This document shows, one piece after another, positions 1 to 8,454 of a DNA stretch of 64,000 nucleotides; within the stretch, counting starts at the first letter, position 1; the number at the start of each line of letters is the position of its first letter. This DNA is from Novosphingobium ovatum. Its GTDB lineage: Bacteria; Pseudomonadota; Alphaproteobacteria; Sphingomonadales; Sphingomonadaceae. The stretch is from NCBI RefSeq assembly GCF_009909235.1, contig NZ_JAAAPO010000002.1, forward strand, positions 372,001 to 436,000, in the 5' to 3' direction. The position numbers and the translations under genes were made by a program. Under the pieces are notes generated by a model. The model was not told the origin of the DNA and searched no databases. It saw nothing but the letters and a program-made list of their open reading frames with translations.

Positions 1-1461
1 CGCTTCCTTCATGGCCTTCTCGACCTTGCGGACGTTCGAGCCATATTCCATGTCGATGAAGTCGATCACGACCAGACCGGCCATGTCGCGCAGGCGCAAC
101 TGGCGGGCGATCTCGCGTGCGGCCTCAAGGTTGGTGGCAACCGCCGTCTGCTCGATGCCATGTTCCTTGGTGGAACGGCCCGAGTTGATGTCGATCGAAA
201 CCAGCGCCTCGGTCGGGTTGATGACGATATAGCCACCCGACTTGAGCTGCACCACCGGATCATACATCGCGGTCAGCTGATCCTCTGCGCCGAAACGCTG
301 GAACAGCGGCACCGGGTCGGCATATTGCTTTACCCGGCGCGCGTGGCTGGGCATCAACAGCTTCATGAAGTCGCGGGCCGAGCGATAGCCATGCTCGCCC
401 TCGACCACCACTTCCTCGATATCGCGGTTGTAGATGTCGCGGATGGCGCGCTTGATCAGGTCGCTGTCGGAATGGATCAGCGCGGGCGCGGCGCTCTTGA
501 GCGTCGTTTCGCGGATGTCGTCCCACAGGCGCGCCAGATAGTCAAAGTCGCGCTTGATCTCGGTCTTGGTGCGCTGAAGGCCGGCGGTGCGCACGATGCA
601 GCCCATGCTCTTGGGCAGGCTCATCTCGGCAATGATGCTCTTCAGCCGCTTGCGGTCGGCGACGCTGCTGATCTTGCGGCTGATGCCGCCGCCGTGGCTG
701 GAATTGGGCATCAGCACGCAATAGCGGCCCGCCAGCGACAGATAGGTCGTCAGGGCGGCGCCCTTGTTGCCGCGCTCTTCCTTGACCACCTGCACCAGCA
801 GCACCTGACGGCGGTGGATCACGTCCTGGATCTTGTAGCGGCGGCGCAGCGCCATGCGCTTGGCGCGCAGTTCTTCGGCTTCCTTGGCGTGGCCCGCGCT
901 GCGGCCCTGACGGCGGCGGCGATTGCGGCCACGGCTGTCACCATCGGCCTCTGCGGCTTCCTCGGCCTCGTGGTCGCCTTCAAAGCCGTCCTCGACATGG
1001 CCCGCCTCGATCGTGGCGACGCTGTCCTTTTCGGACGTGTCGACCTCGATCAGCGAGGCGTCTTCGACCCCGCCGCCGGCAAAGTCATCGGCCAGGCCTT
1101 CGCCCAGATCGTCGTCGCCGACGAAATCTTCCTCACCCTCGGCAACGGCGCGCAGGGCGGCCTCTTCCTCGGCGTGGGCAGCTTCCTCTGCCAGCAGGGC
1201 CTCGCGGTCCTCCTTGGGGATCTGATAATAGTCGGGATGGATTTCGCTGAAGGCCAGAAAACCGTGGCGATTGCCACCGAAATCCACGAATGCGGCCTGC
1301 AACGAAGGTTCAACCCGCGTTACCTTGGCCAGATAAATATTCCCCTTGATCTGCTTGTGATCAGCAGAGTCAAAGTCGAATTCCTCAATACGATTGCCCT
1401 TCAGCACCGCCACCCGGGTCTCTTCCGCGTGGCGCGCATCGATCAGCATGCGCGTGGTCAT
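1..1461 (-). CDS. rne: Ribonuclease E, N-terminal part (runs off the left edge)
   Basis: Endoribonuclease of the RNase E/G family, the core of the RNA degradosome, cutting AU-rich single-stranded RNA. The 487 codons seen start at an ATG preceded by a GGAGA ribosome site and run open off the window. An S1 domain begins near residue 37 (IKGNIYLAKV) and is interrupted at about residues 84-205 by a strongly acidic stretch followed by an Arg-rich one, then resumes at YKIQDVIHRR; such inserts are known in alphaproteobacterial RNase E. The DNase I-like catalytic region follows with SIDINSG and DFIDMEY, which carry the two metal-binding aspartates. The zinc-link and the C-terminal scaffold lie outside the window. 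RNase J is also encoded here, at 31.0 kb. Confidence 0.95.
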   Translation of the reverse strand, partial: MTTRMLIDARHAEETRVAVLKGNRIEEFDFDSADHKQIKGNIYLAKVTRVEPSLQAAFVDFGGNRHGFLAFSEIHPDYYQIPKEDREALLAEEAAHAEEEAALRAVAEGEEDFVGDDDLGEGLADDFAGGGVEDASLIEVDTSEKDSVATIEAGHVEDGFEGDHEAEEAAEADGDSRGRNRRRRQGRSAGHAKEAEELRAKRMALRRRYKIQDVIHRRQVLLVQVVKEERGNKGAALTTYLSLAGRYCVLMPNSSHGGGISRKISSVADRKRLKSIIAEMSLPKSMGCIVRTAGLQRTKTEIKRDFDYLARLWDDIRETTLKSAAPALIHSDSDLIKRAIRDIYNRDIEEVVVEGEHGYRSARDFMKLLMPSHARRVKQYADPVPLFQRFGAEDQLTAMYDPVVQLKSGGYIVINPTEALVSIDINSGRSTKEHGIEQTAVATNLEAAREIARQLRLRDMAGLVVIDFIDMEYGSNVRKVEKAMKEA

Positions 1462-2307
1462 TACTATATCTCCGGCCACACAGGGTCGATGGCGAAGCCG
1501 CAAAGGCACTGCGCATCCCGTCTGTGTGGCGATTGTCATGAGGATCGCGCGGGCAAATTCCAGACCCAAAGGTCCGTGCCGGCGCGATTATGTGGGAACA
1601 CTCCGGGCGCAAATGCCGCGATGGCGGCGTCCGGGCGGCGTTTTTCGTGTCTGCAGGAACGATCAGGCGCGATACGAGTGTTCGCGCATGGGGCCGGATC
1701 GGCAGGGTCCGTCGTGCCGCTAAGGGCAGAGGAGCCGCCGGGAACCACCCGTGGGCAAGGCCAGACATGTCCGGATATGTGCCAAGGCGCAGAGCGGGCG
1801 CGACTGTGTCGCGATCCTCTGCGCGCGCCGTCCACACAGCCTGGCCCCCTTGGGGCATCGGGCGTTGGAACGGCAAACGGCTCATCATACCTGCATCAAC
1901 CTGTCACATCCGGATCCATTCCGGACGTTGACGGAGCGAATTTTTGTGCCATCCGCGCCCTGCCGGTCTCCTCGCCAAACCTGACCTTTCCGAAAGACCG
2001 GCGGTTCCTTAAAGGTCTTAAGGCGTACACGGTGCGGCGGTATCAGGGGCGCAGGCCCAACGGGTGCGATGGGATGGCTTCATCCCGTCATCGCATTGCC
2101 TAGCACCCAATATGCCCATCGGCAAGTTTATTGCGCTCCCCGGTTTTTTGCTGAGTTTGCCGCCTTTTCGTCGTTGATGAGTGTCAATTGGACATTCTTG
2201 TCGTTTGGGACGCATTTTCGGTGATTGCCTCGTTCAGGGACAACGCTTAGGGTTCGGGGGGAAGGGCCGCGCTCTGGGGTGCGCGCCGATGTGGGGCAGG
2301 CGGCTGG
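1462..2307. other. Intergenic region between rne and the amidase gene (rne leader region)
   Basis: About 845 bases without a convincing gene. It must hold the promoters of the divergent rne and amidase genes. Visible structure: a hairpin at 2066-2094 (GGGATG / CATCCC with four-base loop, extended by GCGAT / ATCGC), an inverted repeat CCTTAA-5-TTAAGG at 2007-2023, and GACCTTT (2083 is not part of it; arms at 1983-1989 and 2011-2017). A TTGACA hexamer on the minus strand lies near 2185-2190, but no good -10 stands at the right distance. A long structured rne leader would fit the autoregulation known for rne in enterobacteria and pseudomonads, but this is inference. Confidence 0.4.
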
Positions 2308-3246
2308 ATGGCTTATACGCCGGATGACTGGGCAGCGCAGGACGAGGGTGACGGGCAGGGCGGCCGGTGGGGCGGGCGCGTTTTGCTGGCGTTGTTCGTG
2401 CTGTTGGCGCCGGTTGCGGTGTTGGCCGCGATGGTGGCGGTTGACCGGGCGATGGGCTCGGCTTCGTCATCGGGCAACTATGCCGCACGTTTCGCACTCC
2501 CCCCCAGCAAGGCCGAGATTGACCTGCCCAGGATCACCGGCAGCGATGACCCCACCCGCCCGCTGGTGGTGATTGACGCGGGGCACGGTGGGCATGATCC
2601 GGGCGCGGGCGAGATGCCGCATGTCGAGAAAGAGGTAACGCTGGCGCTGGCGCTGGCCTTGCGTGACCGGCTGGTGGCCGATGGCGGCATCCGCGTCGCG
2701 CTGACCCGTGACAATGACCGCTATCTGTTGCTGGAGGACCGATCGGGCATTGCGCGGCGGATGAAGGCGGATCTGTTCGTCTCGATCCACGCCGACAGCA
2801 CCGAGGTGGGCAACACCGCCAAGGGGGCCACCATATATACCCTGTCGGCGCGCGGGACGAGTGAGCAGGCCGAAAAGCTGGCCGCGTCTGAAAACCGCGC
2901 CGATACCGTCAACGGCGTGTCGCTGGCGCGGACCAGCGGGCAGGTCAGCGCCATTCTGGTCGATCTGGCGCAGCGCCATTCGGGGCGGCTGTCGGACGAA
3001 TTCGCCCGGCTGATCCTGCGCGAGGGCGAGGGGCGAATCGCCTTTCGCGAAAAGGAGCCGCAGTCGGCCGCCTTTGTCGTGCTGAAATCGCCCGATGTGC
3101 CTTCGGTGCTGTTTGAAAGCGGATATATCAACAATCCCGAGGAGTTGGCCCGCCTGCGTTCGGACAAGGGGCGCGCCGCCTTTGCCGAGGTGACGGCCCG
3201 TGCGATCCGCGTGTTCTTTGCCCGGCAATCGACCGATCAGCCGTGA
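2308..3246 (+). CDS. N-acetylmuramoyl-L-alanine amidase (Amidase_3 family)
   Basis: Zinc amidase that cleaves the bond between MurNAc and L-alanine in peptidoglycan, working in the periplasm during septum splitting and wall turnover. The 312-residue protein has one membrane segment at about residues 24-46, so it is probably anchored rather than freely secreted. The catalytic domain starts near residue 86: VVIDAGHGG gives zinc ligand His93, KEV gives Glu109, FVSIHAD gives His161, and LFESGY gives catalytic Glu270. There is no AMIN domain upstream, unlike E. coli AmiC. The next gene downstream is a class A penicillin-binding protein in the same direction, which makes a cell-wall pair. The ribosome site is weak, so the start is moderately certain. 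Confidence 0.9.
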   Translation: MAYTPDDWAAQDEGDGQGGRWGGRVLLALFVLLAPVAVLAAMVAVDRAMGSASSSGNYAARFALPPSKAEIDLPRITGSDDPTRPLVVIDAGHGGHDPGAGEMPHVEKEVTLALALALRDRLVADGGIRVALTRDNDRYLLLEDRSGIARRMKADLFVSIHADSTEVGNTAKGATIYTLSARGTSEQAEKLAASENRADTVNGVSLARTSGQVSAILVDLAQRHSGRLSDEFARLILREGEGRIAFREKEPQSAAFVVLKSPDVPSVLFESGYINNPEELARLRSDKGRAAFAEVTARAIRVFFARQSTDQP

Positions 3247-3317
3247 CGCTGTCCGTGCCGGCGCATCGCGGAACACTCTGGTAAGCCGCCGCGCAGCCGT
3301 GCTAGGGCGATGCCACG

Positions 3318-5990
3318 ATGGCCGATCTTGATCCAGACAATCTGAAGCTGCGCATTCGGCGCAATGCGGGCAACCTGTGGACGCGCGTGCGCGACCTGTC
3401 GGCGCGGGGGCGTGACGCCACCGTGGCGGGGGCGGGGCGCGCGGCCGGGTGGGCCGATGGCCACATCAGCCAGTCGCCGCGTCTGTCGCGGTGGCGTGAT
3501 GTGGCGGCCGATCGCTGGGTGGCGCTGCGGGCGTGGTTCGCGCGCGGCTGGGCCTCGGGCTGGAAATTCCGCGCGTTGGCGGGCGGCGCGGGCGCGATGC
3601 TGGCGGTGCTGTTGATCGGCTATGTCGCGGTGATCCGCAATCTGCCCGATGCCGACCGGTTGCTGACCTATCAGCCGCGCATGCCCACGATGGTGCGCGG
3701 CGGCGATGGGGCGATCGTCTATTCCTATGCCCGCGAACGGCGCGTGCAATTGCGCTATGTTGATTTTCCCAAACCGCTGATCAACGCCTTCATTTCGGCC
3801 GAGGACAAGAATTTCTTCAGCCATGGCGGGGTCGATTACATCGGTCTGGCGCAGGCGGTGGTGGACTATGCGTTGAAGTATGGTTCGGACGAGCGCGCGC
3901 GCGGTGGTTCGACCATTACTCAGCAGGTGGCCAAGAACATCCTGATCGGCAACGAATATTCCGTCAGCCGCAAACTGCGCGAGATGATCGTCGCGCGCCG
4001 GATCGAAAGCGTGCTGACCAAGCAGCAGATCCTGGAACTCTATTTGAACGAGATTCCGCTGGGCCGGCAAAGCTTTGGCGTGCAGGCGGCCGCGCGTGCC
4101 TATTTCAACAAGGACGTGGGCGACCTGCAACTGCATGAGGCCGCGTTTCTGGCGATCCTGCCCAAGGCGCCCGAGGTCTATGGCCGCGCCCGCGCCGCCG
4201 AAAAGGCGATGGCGCGGCGCAACTGGGTGCTGGACCAGATGGTGCGCAACGGGCACGTGGATGCCGCCACGGCCGCGGCCGCCAAGGCGCAGCCGCTGGG
4301 CATCGTGCCGCATCACGCCGAAAGCTATGACCCGGCGGTGGGCTATTTTGTCGAGGAAGTGCGCCGCCAGTTGATCGACCAATATGGCGAAAACGCCGAG
4401 GCCGGGCCCAACAGCGTCTATGATGGCGGGTTGTGGGTGCGCACCTCGCTGGACCTGACGTTGCAGAACGCGGCGCAGGACGCGTTGCGTTCGGGCCTGT
4501 TGCGCTACGCCGCGGGCAAGGGTTGGCACAAGCCGATCGCCCATGTCGACATTGCCGAGGAAGGCTGGCGTGGCCAATTGGCGATGCTGAACAAATCGGT
4601 GAACTATGCCAATTGGCGCGTTGGGCTGATCCTGAAAAAGGCGGGCAGCAATGGCCAGATCGGCTTTGTCGATGGCAGCATGGCCAGCCTTGTGGGCATT
4701 CCCGATGGCGCGCGCCGGGGCGATGTGGTGGCCGCGGCGCCTGCGGGGCCGGGCGCCTATGCCCTGCGCATCGTACCCGAAGTGTCGGGCGGCATGCTGG
4801 TCGAGCAGCCCGGTTCGGGCCGGGTGTTGGCGATGGCGGGCGGGTTTGACGCCGGGCTGGACGCCTTTAACCGCGCTACGCAGGCACAGCGCCAGCCCGG
4901 TTCAACGATCAAGCCGTTTGTTTATGCTACGGGTCTGGACAATGGCATGACGCCAGCCAGCATGGTGGCCGATCAGCCCTTCTGCGTGTTTCAGGGCGGC
5001 AATCTGGGGCAGAAATGCTTCCGCAACTTTGACAATCGCGGCATGGGCGGCATCCACACCATGCGTTGGGGGCTGGAGCAGTCGCGCAACCTGATGACCG
5101 TGCACATCGCCAATGATGTCGGCATGGACAAGGTGGTCAAGACCATCTCGCGCGTGGGGATCGGCGATTATCAGCCCTATTTCTCCTTCGCGCTGGGGGC
5201 GGGGGAAACGACCGTGGCGCGCATGGTCAGCGCCTATGCCACGCTGGCCAATGCGGGCATGCAGCGGGCGCAGACGCTGATCGACTACATTCAGGACCGC
5301 AATGGCAAGGTGATCTGGCGCGCCGACAACCGCAAATGCCCGGCCTGCAACATGGTGGACTGGGATGGTAAGCCGATGCCGCGTCTGGGCGGTACGGGGC
5401 GTCAGGTGCTGGACGCGCGCACCGCCTATCAGACGGTGCATATGCTGGAAGGCGTGGTGCAGCGCGGGACGGCGGTGACGCTGCGCGATCTGGGCCTGCC
5501 GCTGTTTGGCAAGACCGGCACCACCAGCGGGCCGACCAACGTGTGGTTTGTGGGTGGTTCGCCCAATATCGTGGGCGGCGTCTATATCGGTTACGATCAG
5601 CCGCGCAGCCTGGGTGGTTGGGTGCAGGGCGGCACCTTTGCCGCGCCGATTTTCAAACAATTCGTCATGGCATCGCGCGCGCGGTGGGATCACACGCCTT
5701 TTGTCGCGCCGGCCGGCGTCAGCATGGTCAAGGTCAACCGCGTGTCGGGCCAGCGGGTGTTTGGCGGTTCTCCGGGCGATGACCCCAAGGCGGATGTGAT
5801 CTGGGAAGCGTTCAAGCCCGAAACCCAGCCCACGCGCGAGACGCGCTCCGACCAATTGGCGGCGCGGCGCAGCGAGTTGCTGGACGCAATCCGGCGCGGC
5901 TTTACCGCAATGGGTGGGCGCGGTGGCGCACCGCGCCAGCCCGAGGCCGGGCAGGAGGACTTTGTGGTCGAGCAGGGCGGGGTGTACTGA
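3318..5990 (+). CDS. mrcA: Penicillin-binding protein 1A (bifunctional transglycosylase/transpeptidase)
   Basis: Class A PBP that polymerises glycan strands and cross-links peptides at the inner membrane. The 890-residue protein has a long cytoplasmic head (about 85 residues), a membrane anchor at about 86-106, and a GT51 transglycosylase domain with EDKNFFSHGG, GGSTITQQVAKN and the LELYLNEIPLG segment. After a linker or OB-like domain comes the transpeptidase domain with the active-site SxxK motif in GSTIKPF, the SRN motif in EQSRNLM, and KTGTTSG. All three motifs are intact. It lies 71 bases after the amidase gene and probably shares its transcript. Confidence 0.95.
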   Translation: MADLDPDNLKLRIRRNAGNLWTRVRDLSARGRDATVAGAGRAAGWADGHISQSPRLSRWRDVAADRWVALRAWFARGWASGWKFRALAGGAGAMLAVLLIGYVAVIRNLPDADRLLTYQPRMPTMVRGGDGAIVYSYARERRVQLRYVDFPKPLINAFISAEDKNFFSHGGVDYIGLAQAVVDYALKYGSDERARGGSTITQQVAKNILIGNEYSVSRKLREMIVARRIESVLTKQQILELYLNEIPLGRQSFGVQAAARAYFNKDVGDLQLHEAAFLAILPKAPEVYGRARAAEKAMARRNWVLDQMVRNGHVDAATAAAAKAQPLGIVPHHAESYDPAVGYFVEEVRRQLIDQYGENAEAGPNSVYDGGLWVRTSLDLTLQNAAQDALRSGLLRYAAGKGWHKPIAHVDIAEEGWRGQLAMLNKSVNYANWRVGLILKKAGSNGQIGFVDGSMASLVGIPDGARRGDVVAAAPAGPGAYALRIVPEVSGGMLVEQPGSGRVLAMAGGFDAGLDAFNRATQAQRQPGSTIKPFVYATGLDNGMTPASMVADQPFCVFQGGNLGQKCFRNFDNRGMGGIHTMRWGLEQSRNLMTVHIANDVGMDKVVKTISRVGIGDYQPYFSFALGAGETTVARMVSAYATLANAGMQRAQTLIDYIQDRNGKVIWRADNRKCPACNMVDWDGKPMPRLGGTGRQVLDARTAYQTVHMLEGVVQRGTAVTLRDLGLPLFGKTGTTSGPTNVWFVGGSPNIVGGVYIGYDQPRSLGGWVQGGTFAAPIFKQFVMASRARWDHTPFVAPAGVSMVKVNRVSGQRVFGGSPGDDPKADVIWEAFKPETQPTRETRSDQLAARRSELLDAIRRGFTAMGGRGGAPRQPEAGQEDFVVEQGGVY

Positions 5991-6062
5991 TCCCCGCCAG
6001 TCGGTAAACGGTTCACTTCTGGCCACTGGACTTTGGCGGCGCGCAGGGACAGTCTGCGCGCC

Positions 6063-6635
6063 ATGACACGCCCCCACACCTCGCGCTTTGCGCGCTTCGC
6101 CCCCGTCATGGCCGCTGCGGCGGCTGTGGCTGTTGCCGCAACCCCCGCCCATGCCGAACTGGCCGTGGGTTCGCGCGCGCCGCAATTCGCGACGCAGGGC
6201 GCGCTGGGCGGCAAGACGATCGACTTCAACCTGCAGAAGGCCCTGAAAAAGGGGCCGGTGGTCGTCTATTTCTACCCCAAGGCGTTCACGCAGGGCTGTA
6301 CGCTGGAGGCCCATGCCTTTGCCGAGGCGATGCCCGATTTCGCCAAGGCGGGGGCCAGCGTGATCGGCCTGTCGGTGGATGATCTGCCCACGTTGCAGCG
6401 CTTCTCGACCGAGGAATGCCGCGATGCCTTTCCGGTGGGGATCGCCACACCCACTATCGTCAAGGGCTTTGACGTCGAGCTGACCATCCCCGGCCGTCCC
6501 GCCGCCCTGACCAAGCGCACGTCATATGTCATCGGCCGCGATGGCAAGGTGAAGCTGGCCTTTACCGACATGGACTTCAAGGACCATGTGGCCAAGACGC
6601 TGGCCACCGTGCGCGGGTTGAAGCAGGGCCGCTAA
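6063..6635 (+). CDS. Exported peroxiredoxin (AhpC/TSA, BCP-like)
   Basis: Thiol peroxidase that reduces hydrogen peroxide and organic peroxides. The 190-residue protein starts at the ATG at 6063; reading from the upstream in-frame TTG at 6033 would bury the signal peptide. Residues 1-31 look like a Sec signal sequence ending AHA-E, so the enzyme should act in the periplasm. The thioredoxin-like domain carries the peroxidatic cysteine, Cys79, in KAFTQGCT, the equivalent of the BCP-type motif; Cys119 (TEECRD) could be the resolving cysteine. Exported BCP-like peroxiredoxins are less common than cytoplasmic ones. A strong intrinsic terminator follows at 6668, so the gene ends its own transcript. 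Confidence 0.88.
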   Translation: MTRPHTSRFARFAPVMAAAAAVAVAATPAHAELAVGSRAPQFATQGALGGKTIDFNLQKALKKGPVVVYFYPKAFTQGCTLEAHAFAEAMPDFAKAGASVIGLSVDDLPTLQRFSTEECRDAFPVGIATPTIVKGFDVELTIPGRPAALTKRTSYVIGRDGKVKLAFTDMDFKDHVAKTLATVRGLKQGR

Positions 6636-6667
6636 CGCGGCGCCGCAACTGCGATTGGACCATCTCG

Positions 6668-6708
6668 CCGCCTCCGCCCCGGTTTGTATCAGGGGCGGGG
6701 GCGGTTTT
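6668..6708 (+). terminator. Intrinsic terminator after the peroxiredoxin gene
   Basis: Thirteen-base-pair GC-rich stem (arms 6668-6680 and 6692-6704, one G-U pair) with an 11-base loop and a run of four T. It separates the peroxiredoxin transcript from the structured intergenic island downstream. Confidence 0.85.
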
Positions 6709-6709
6709 G

Positions 6710-7150
6710 CGTATGCGGGCCGGGCGGGGGGCGTGTTAACACTTTGCCCATCGTCGATCCCGAAATGAAACAGGCCGGAATGGCCGGTTGCGGGCTTCAA
6801 CGAATGACGTAAGAGGACTGCATGCCCGGTTGATCCAAACCCTTCCCATTCGGGGGCGGACCAATCAGGAGGCTGAAACCGCCATTTCCCCGGCGGCGCA
6901 GGTTTCCACGCAGGGCATGGCATGATGATCCGCTCCCATTCACGGATCGTGATGCCAATATGCCGAAGCAGGGGCCCTGTTCATGGTCTCGGGCCCCTTC
7001 GGTTCTCTCCTTGGCGCCGTCCCATCGGCGCGCCGCCGGCAGCGTTTCCCATTCCGCGCCGGCGATGACCCAAAGGAGAGGTCCGGCATATCGCAAATGC
7101 CCTGAAATGACGTATCGGCCCGGTGTTCCCATCACCGGGCCTTTACTTTG
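6710..7150 (+). ncRNA. Candidate structured RNA: chain of hairpins with UCCCAU loops
   Basis: A gene-free stretch between a strong terminator (6708) and the start of prfB (7206). It holds five stem-loops whose stems differ completely but whose apical loops all contain TCCCAT: 6830-6863 (loop TTCCCATTC), 6921-6954 (CTCCCATTCA), 7014-7031 (GTCCCATC), 7035-7063 (TTTCCCATTC) and 7117-7141 (TTCCCAT). A further very stable hairpin at 6963-7002 (GGGGCCC arms) and one at about 6873-6906 do not have that loop. The last hairpin is followed by TTTACTTTG and may be the terminator, which argues for the plus strand. Read on the minus strand, the loops show ATGGGA, a GGA loop as in CsrA/RsmA-binding RNAs. 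No clear promoter was found. I do not recognise an Rfam family. Confidence 0.55.
7117..7150 (+). terminator. Probable intrinsic terminator before prfB
   Basis: Perfect nine-base-pair stem (7117-7125 with 7133-7141), seven-base loop, then TTTACTTTG. It is also the fifth UCCCAU-loop hairpin of the candidate RNA. Confidence 0.55.
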
Positions 7151-7205
7151 TCCGCAATCCGTCTAACGCGCCGTGGTTCAGGATTTTTGGCAAAGGGTGT
7201 TTGCG

Positions 7206-8333
7206 ATGCGTGCCGAAGGGCAGGCCCATATTGACCGGATCGAAGCCGCGCTGGCGCTTGTACGCAAGTTTCTGGACTGGGAGCGTGCGCTGCGCCGCTT
7301 TGACGAGCTGAACGCGCGCGTCGAGGACCCCAAGTTGTGGGACAACCCCAAGGAAGCCGAAAAGGTGATGAAGGAGCGCCGCCGGCTGGAAGCCAGCATC
7401 GGCGCGGTCAACACCATCAGCGCGGAAATGCGCGACGCGATCGAGTTCATCGAGCTGGGCGAGATGGAGGACGACGAGGCCACCATCGCGGACGGTCTGG
7501 CGAGCCTGGCCGCGCTGGCCGAGCGGGCTGACACCGACAAGGTGCAGGCGCTGTTGGCGGGCGAAGCCGATGGCATGGATACCTATATCGAAATCCACGC
7601 GGGCGCGGGGGGCACCGAATCGCAGGATTGGGCTTCGATGTTGCTGCGCATGTACACGCGCTGGGCCGAAAAACGCGGGTTCAAGGTCGATCTGATCGAA
7701 TACCAGTCGGGCGAAACGGCGGGCATCAAATCCGCCACCATCCTGTGCAAAGGCGAGAACGCCTATGGCTATGCCAAGACCGAGAGCGGCGTCCACCGTC
7801 TGGTCCGCATCAGCCCGTATGACAGTTCGGCCCGCCGCCATACCTCGTTCAGCTCGGTCTGGGTGTACCCGGTGATCGACGACAGCTTTACCGTCGAGGT
7901 GAACCCGGCGGATCTGCGGATCGACACCTATCGCGCATCGGGCGCGGGCGGTCAGCACGTCAACACCACCGATTCGGCGGTGCGTATCACCCACGTCCCC
8001 AGCGGCATCATTGTGGCATCGCAGGTGGATCGCAGCCAGCACAAGAACCGCGAAATCGCGATGAACATGCTGAAGGCCCGGTTGTATGAGGCCGAAATGC
8101 AGCGCCGCGAAGCCGCCGCCAGCGCCGAACATTCGGCCAAGAGCGACATCGGCTGGGGCCACCAGATCCGTTCCTATGTGTTGCAGCCTTATCAGATGGT
8201 CAAGGATCTGCGCACAGGCGTGACCAGCCCGACGCCCGACGATGTGCTGGATGGCGCGCTGGATCCGTTCATGGCCGCTGCGCTGTCGCAAAAGGTGACG
8301 GGCGAAAAGGTGGCGGTGGACGACGTCGACTGA
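7206..8333 (+). CDS. prfB: Peptide chain release factor 2
   Basis: Releases finished proteins at UGA and UAA stop codons. The 375-residue protein starts at the ATG at 7206 with AAAGGG upstream; an in-frame GTG at 7173 would add 11 residues. The catalytic GGQ motif is present in SGAGGQHVNTT. The stop-codon recognition tripeptide reads SPY (RISPYDSS) where E. coli RF2 has SPF. The segment that carries the programmed frameshift in E. coli (around KFLDW here) is a continuous frame with no internal UGA, so the usual frameshift autoregulation is absent. Confidence 0.93.
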   Translation: MRAEGQAHIDRIEAALALVRKFLDWERALRRFDELNARVEDPKLWDNPKEAEKVMKERRRLEASIGAVNTISAEMRDAIEFIELGEMEDDEATIADGLASLAALAERADTDKVQALLAGEADGMDTYIEIHAGAGGTESQDWASMLLRMYTRWAEKRGFKVDLIEYQSGETAGIKSATILCKGENAYGYAKTESGVHRLVRISPYDSSARRHTSFSSVWVYPVIDDSFTVEVNPADLRIDTYRASGAGGQHVNTTDSAVRITHVPSGIIVASQVDRSQHKNREIAMNMLKARLYEAEMQRREAAASAEHSAKSDIGWGHQIRSYVLQPYQMVKDLRTGVTSPTPDDVLDGALDPFMAAALSQKVTGEKVAVDDVD

Positions 8334-8384
8334 TGTTGGCGTCCGTTCCAAGCGACAGGGCGAGCGCTGGGAGCGATGAACCGA

Positions 8385-8412
8385 TTGACCCTGCCGCAGG
8401 GCAGGCTAACAT
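8385..8412 (+). promoter_or_regulatory. Promoter candidate for the methyltransferase gene, with a palindromic spacer
   Basis: TTGACC and TAACAT hexamers are separated by 16 bases. The spacer region is an inverted repeat, CCTGCC-gcag-GGCAGG (8390-8405), which could be an operator. It lies 43 bases before the ATG at 8455. Confidence 0.45.
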
Positions 8413-8454
8413 GCCGGCGAGGCGCGCAGACGCGTTGGGCAGGCAATTGGGGCA

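Noticed and set aside
160..2103. 647-codon plus-strand ORF across rne and its leader
   Set aside because: The minus strand encodes RNase E with full family motifs; the plus frame has no recognisable protein and is a shadow of the GC-rich codon pattern.
6797..7135. Minus-strand 112-codon ORF in the hairpin island
   Set aside because: Its codons run through all the hairpins and show no protein family; the structure is better explained at RNA level.
6668..7150. 6S RNA, tmRNA, RNase P RNA or SRP RNA in the intergenic island
   Set aside because: None of their conserved core sequences was found; the chain of short hairpins does not match their architecture.
7206..7290. Programmed frameshift in prfB
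   Set aside because: The frame is continuous, with no in-frame UGA or slippery CTTTGA-type sequence.
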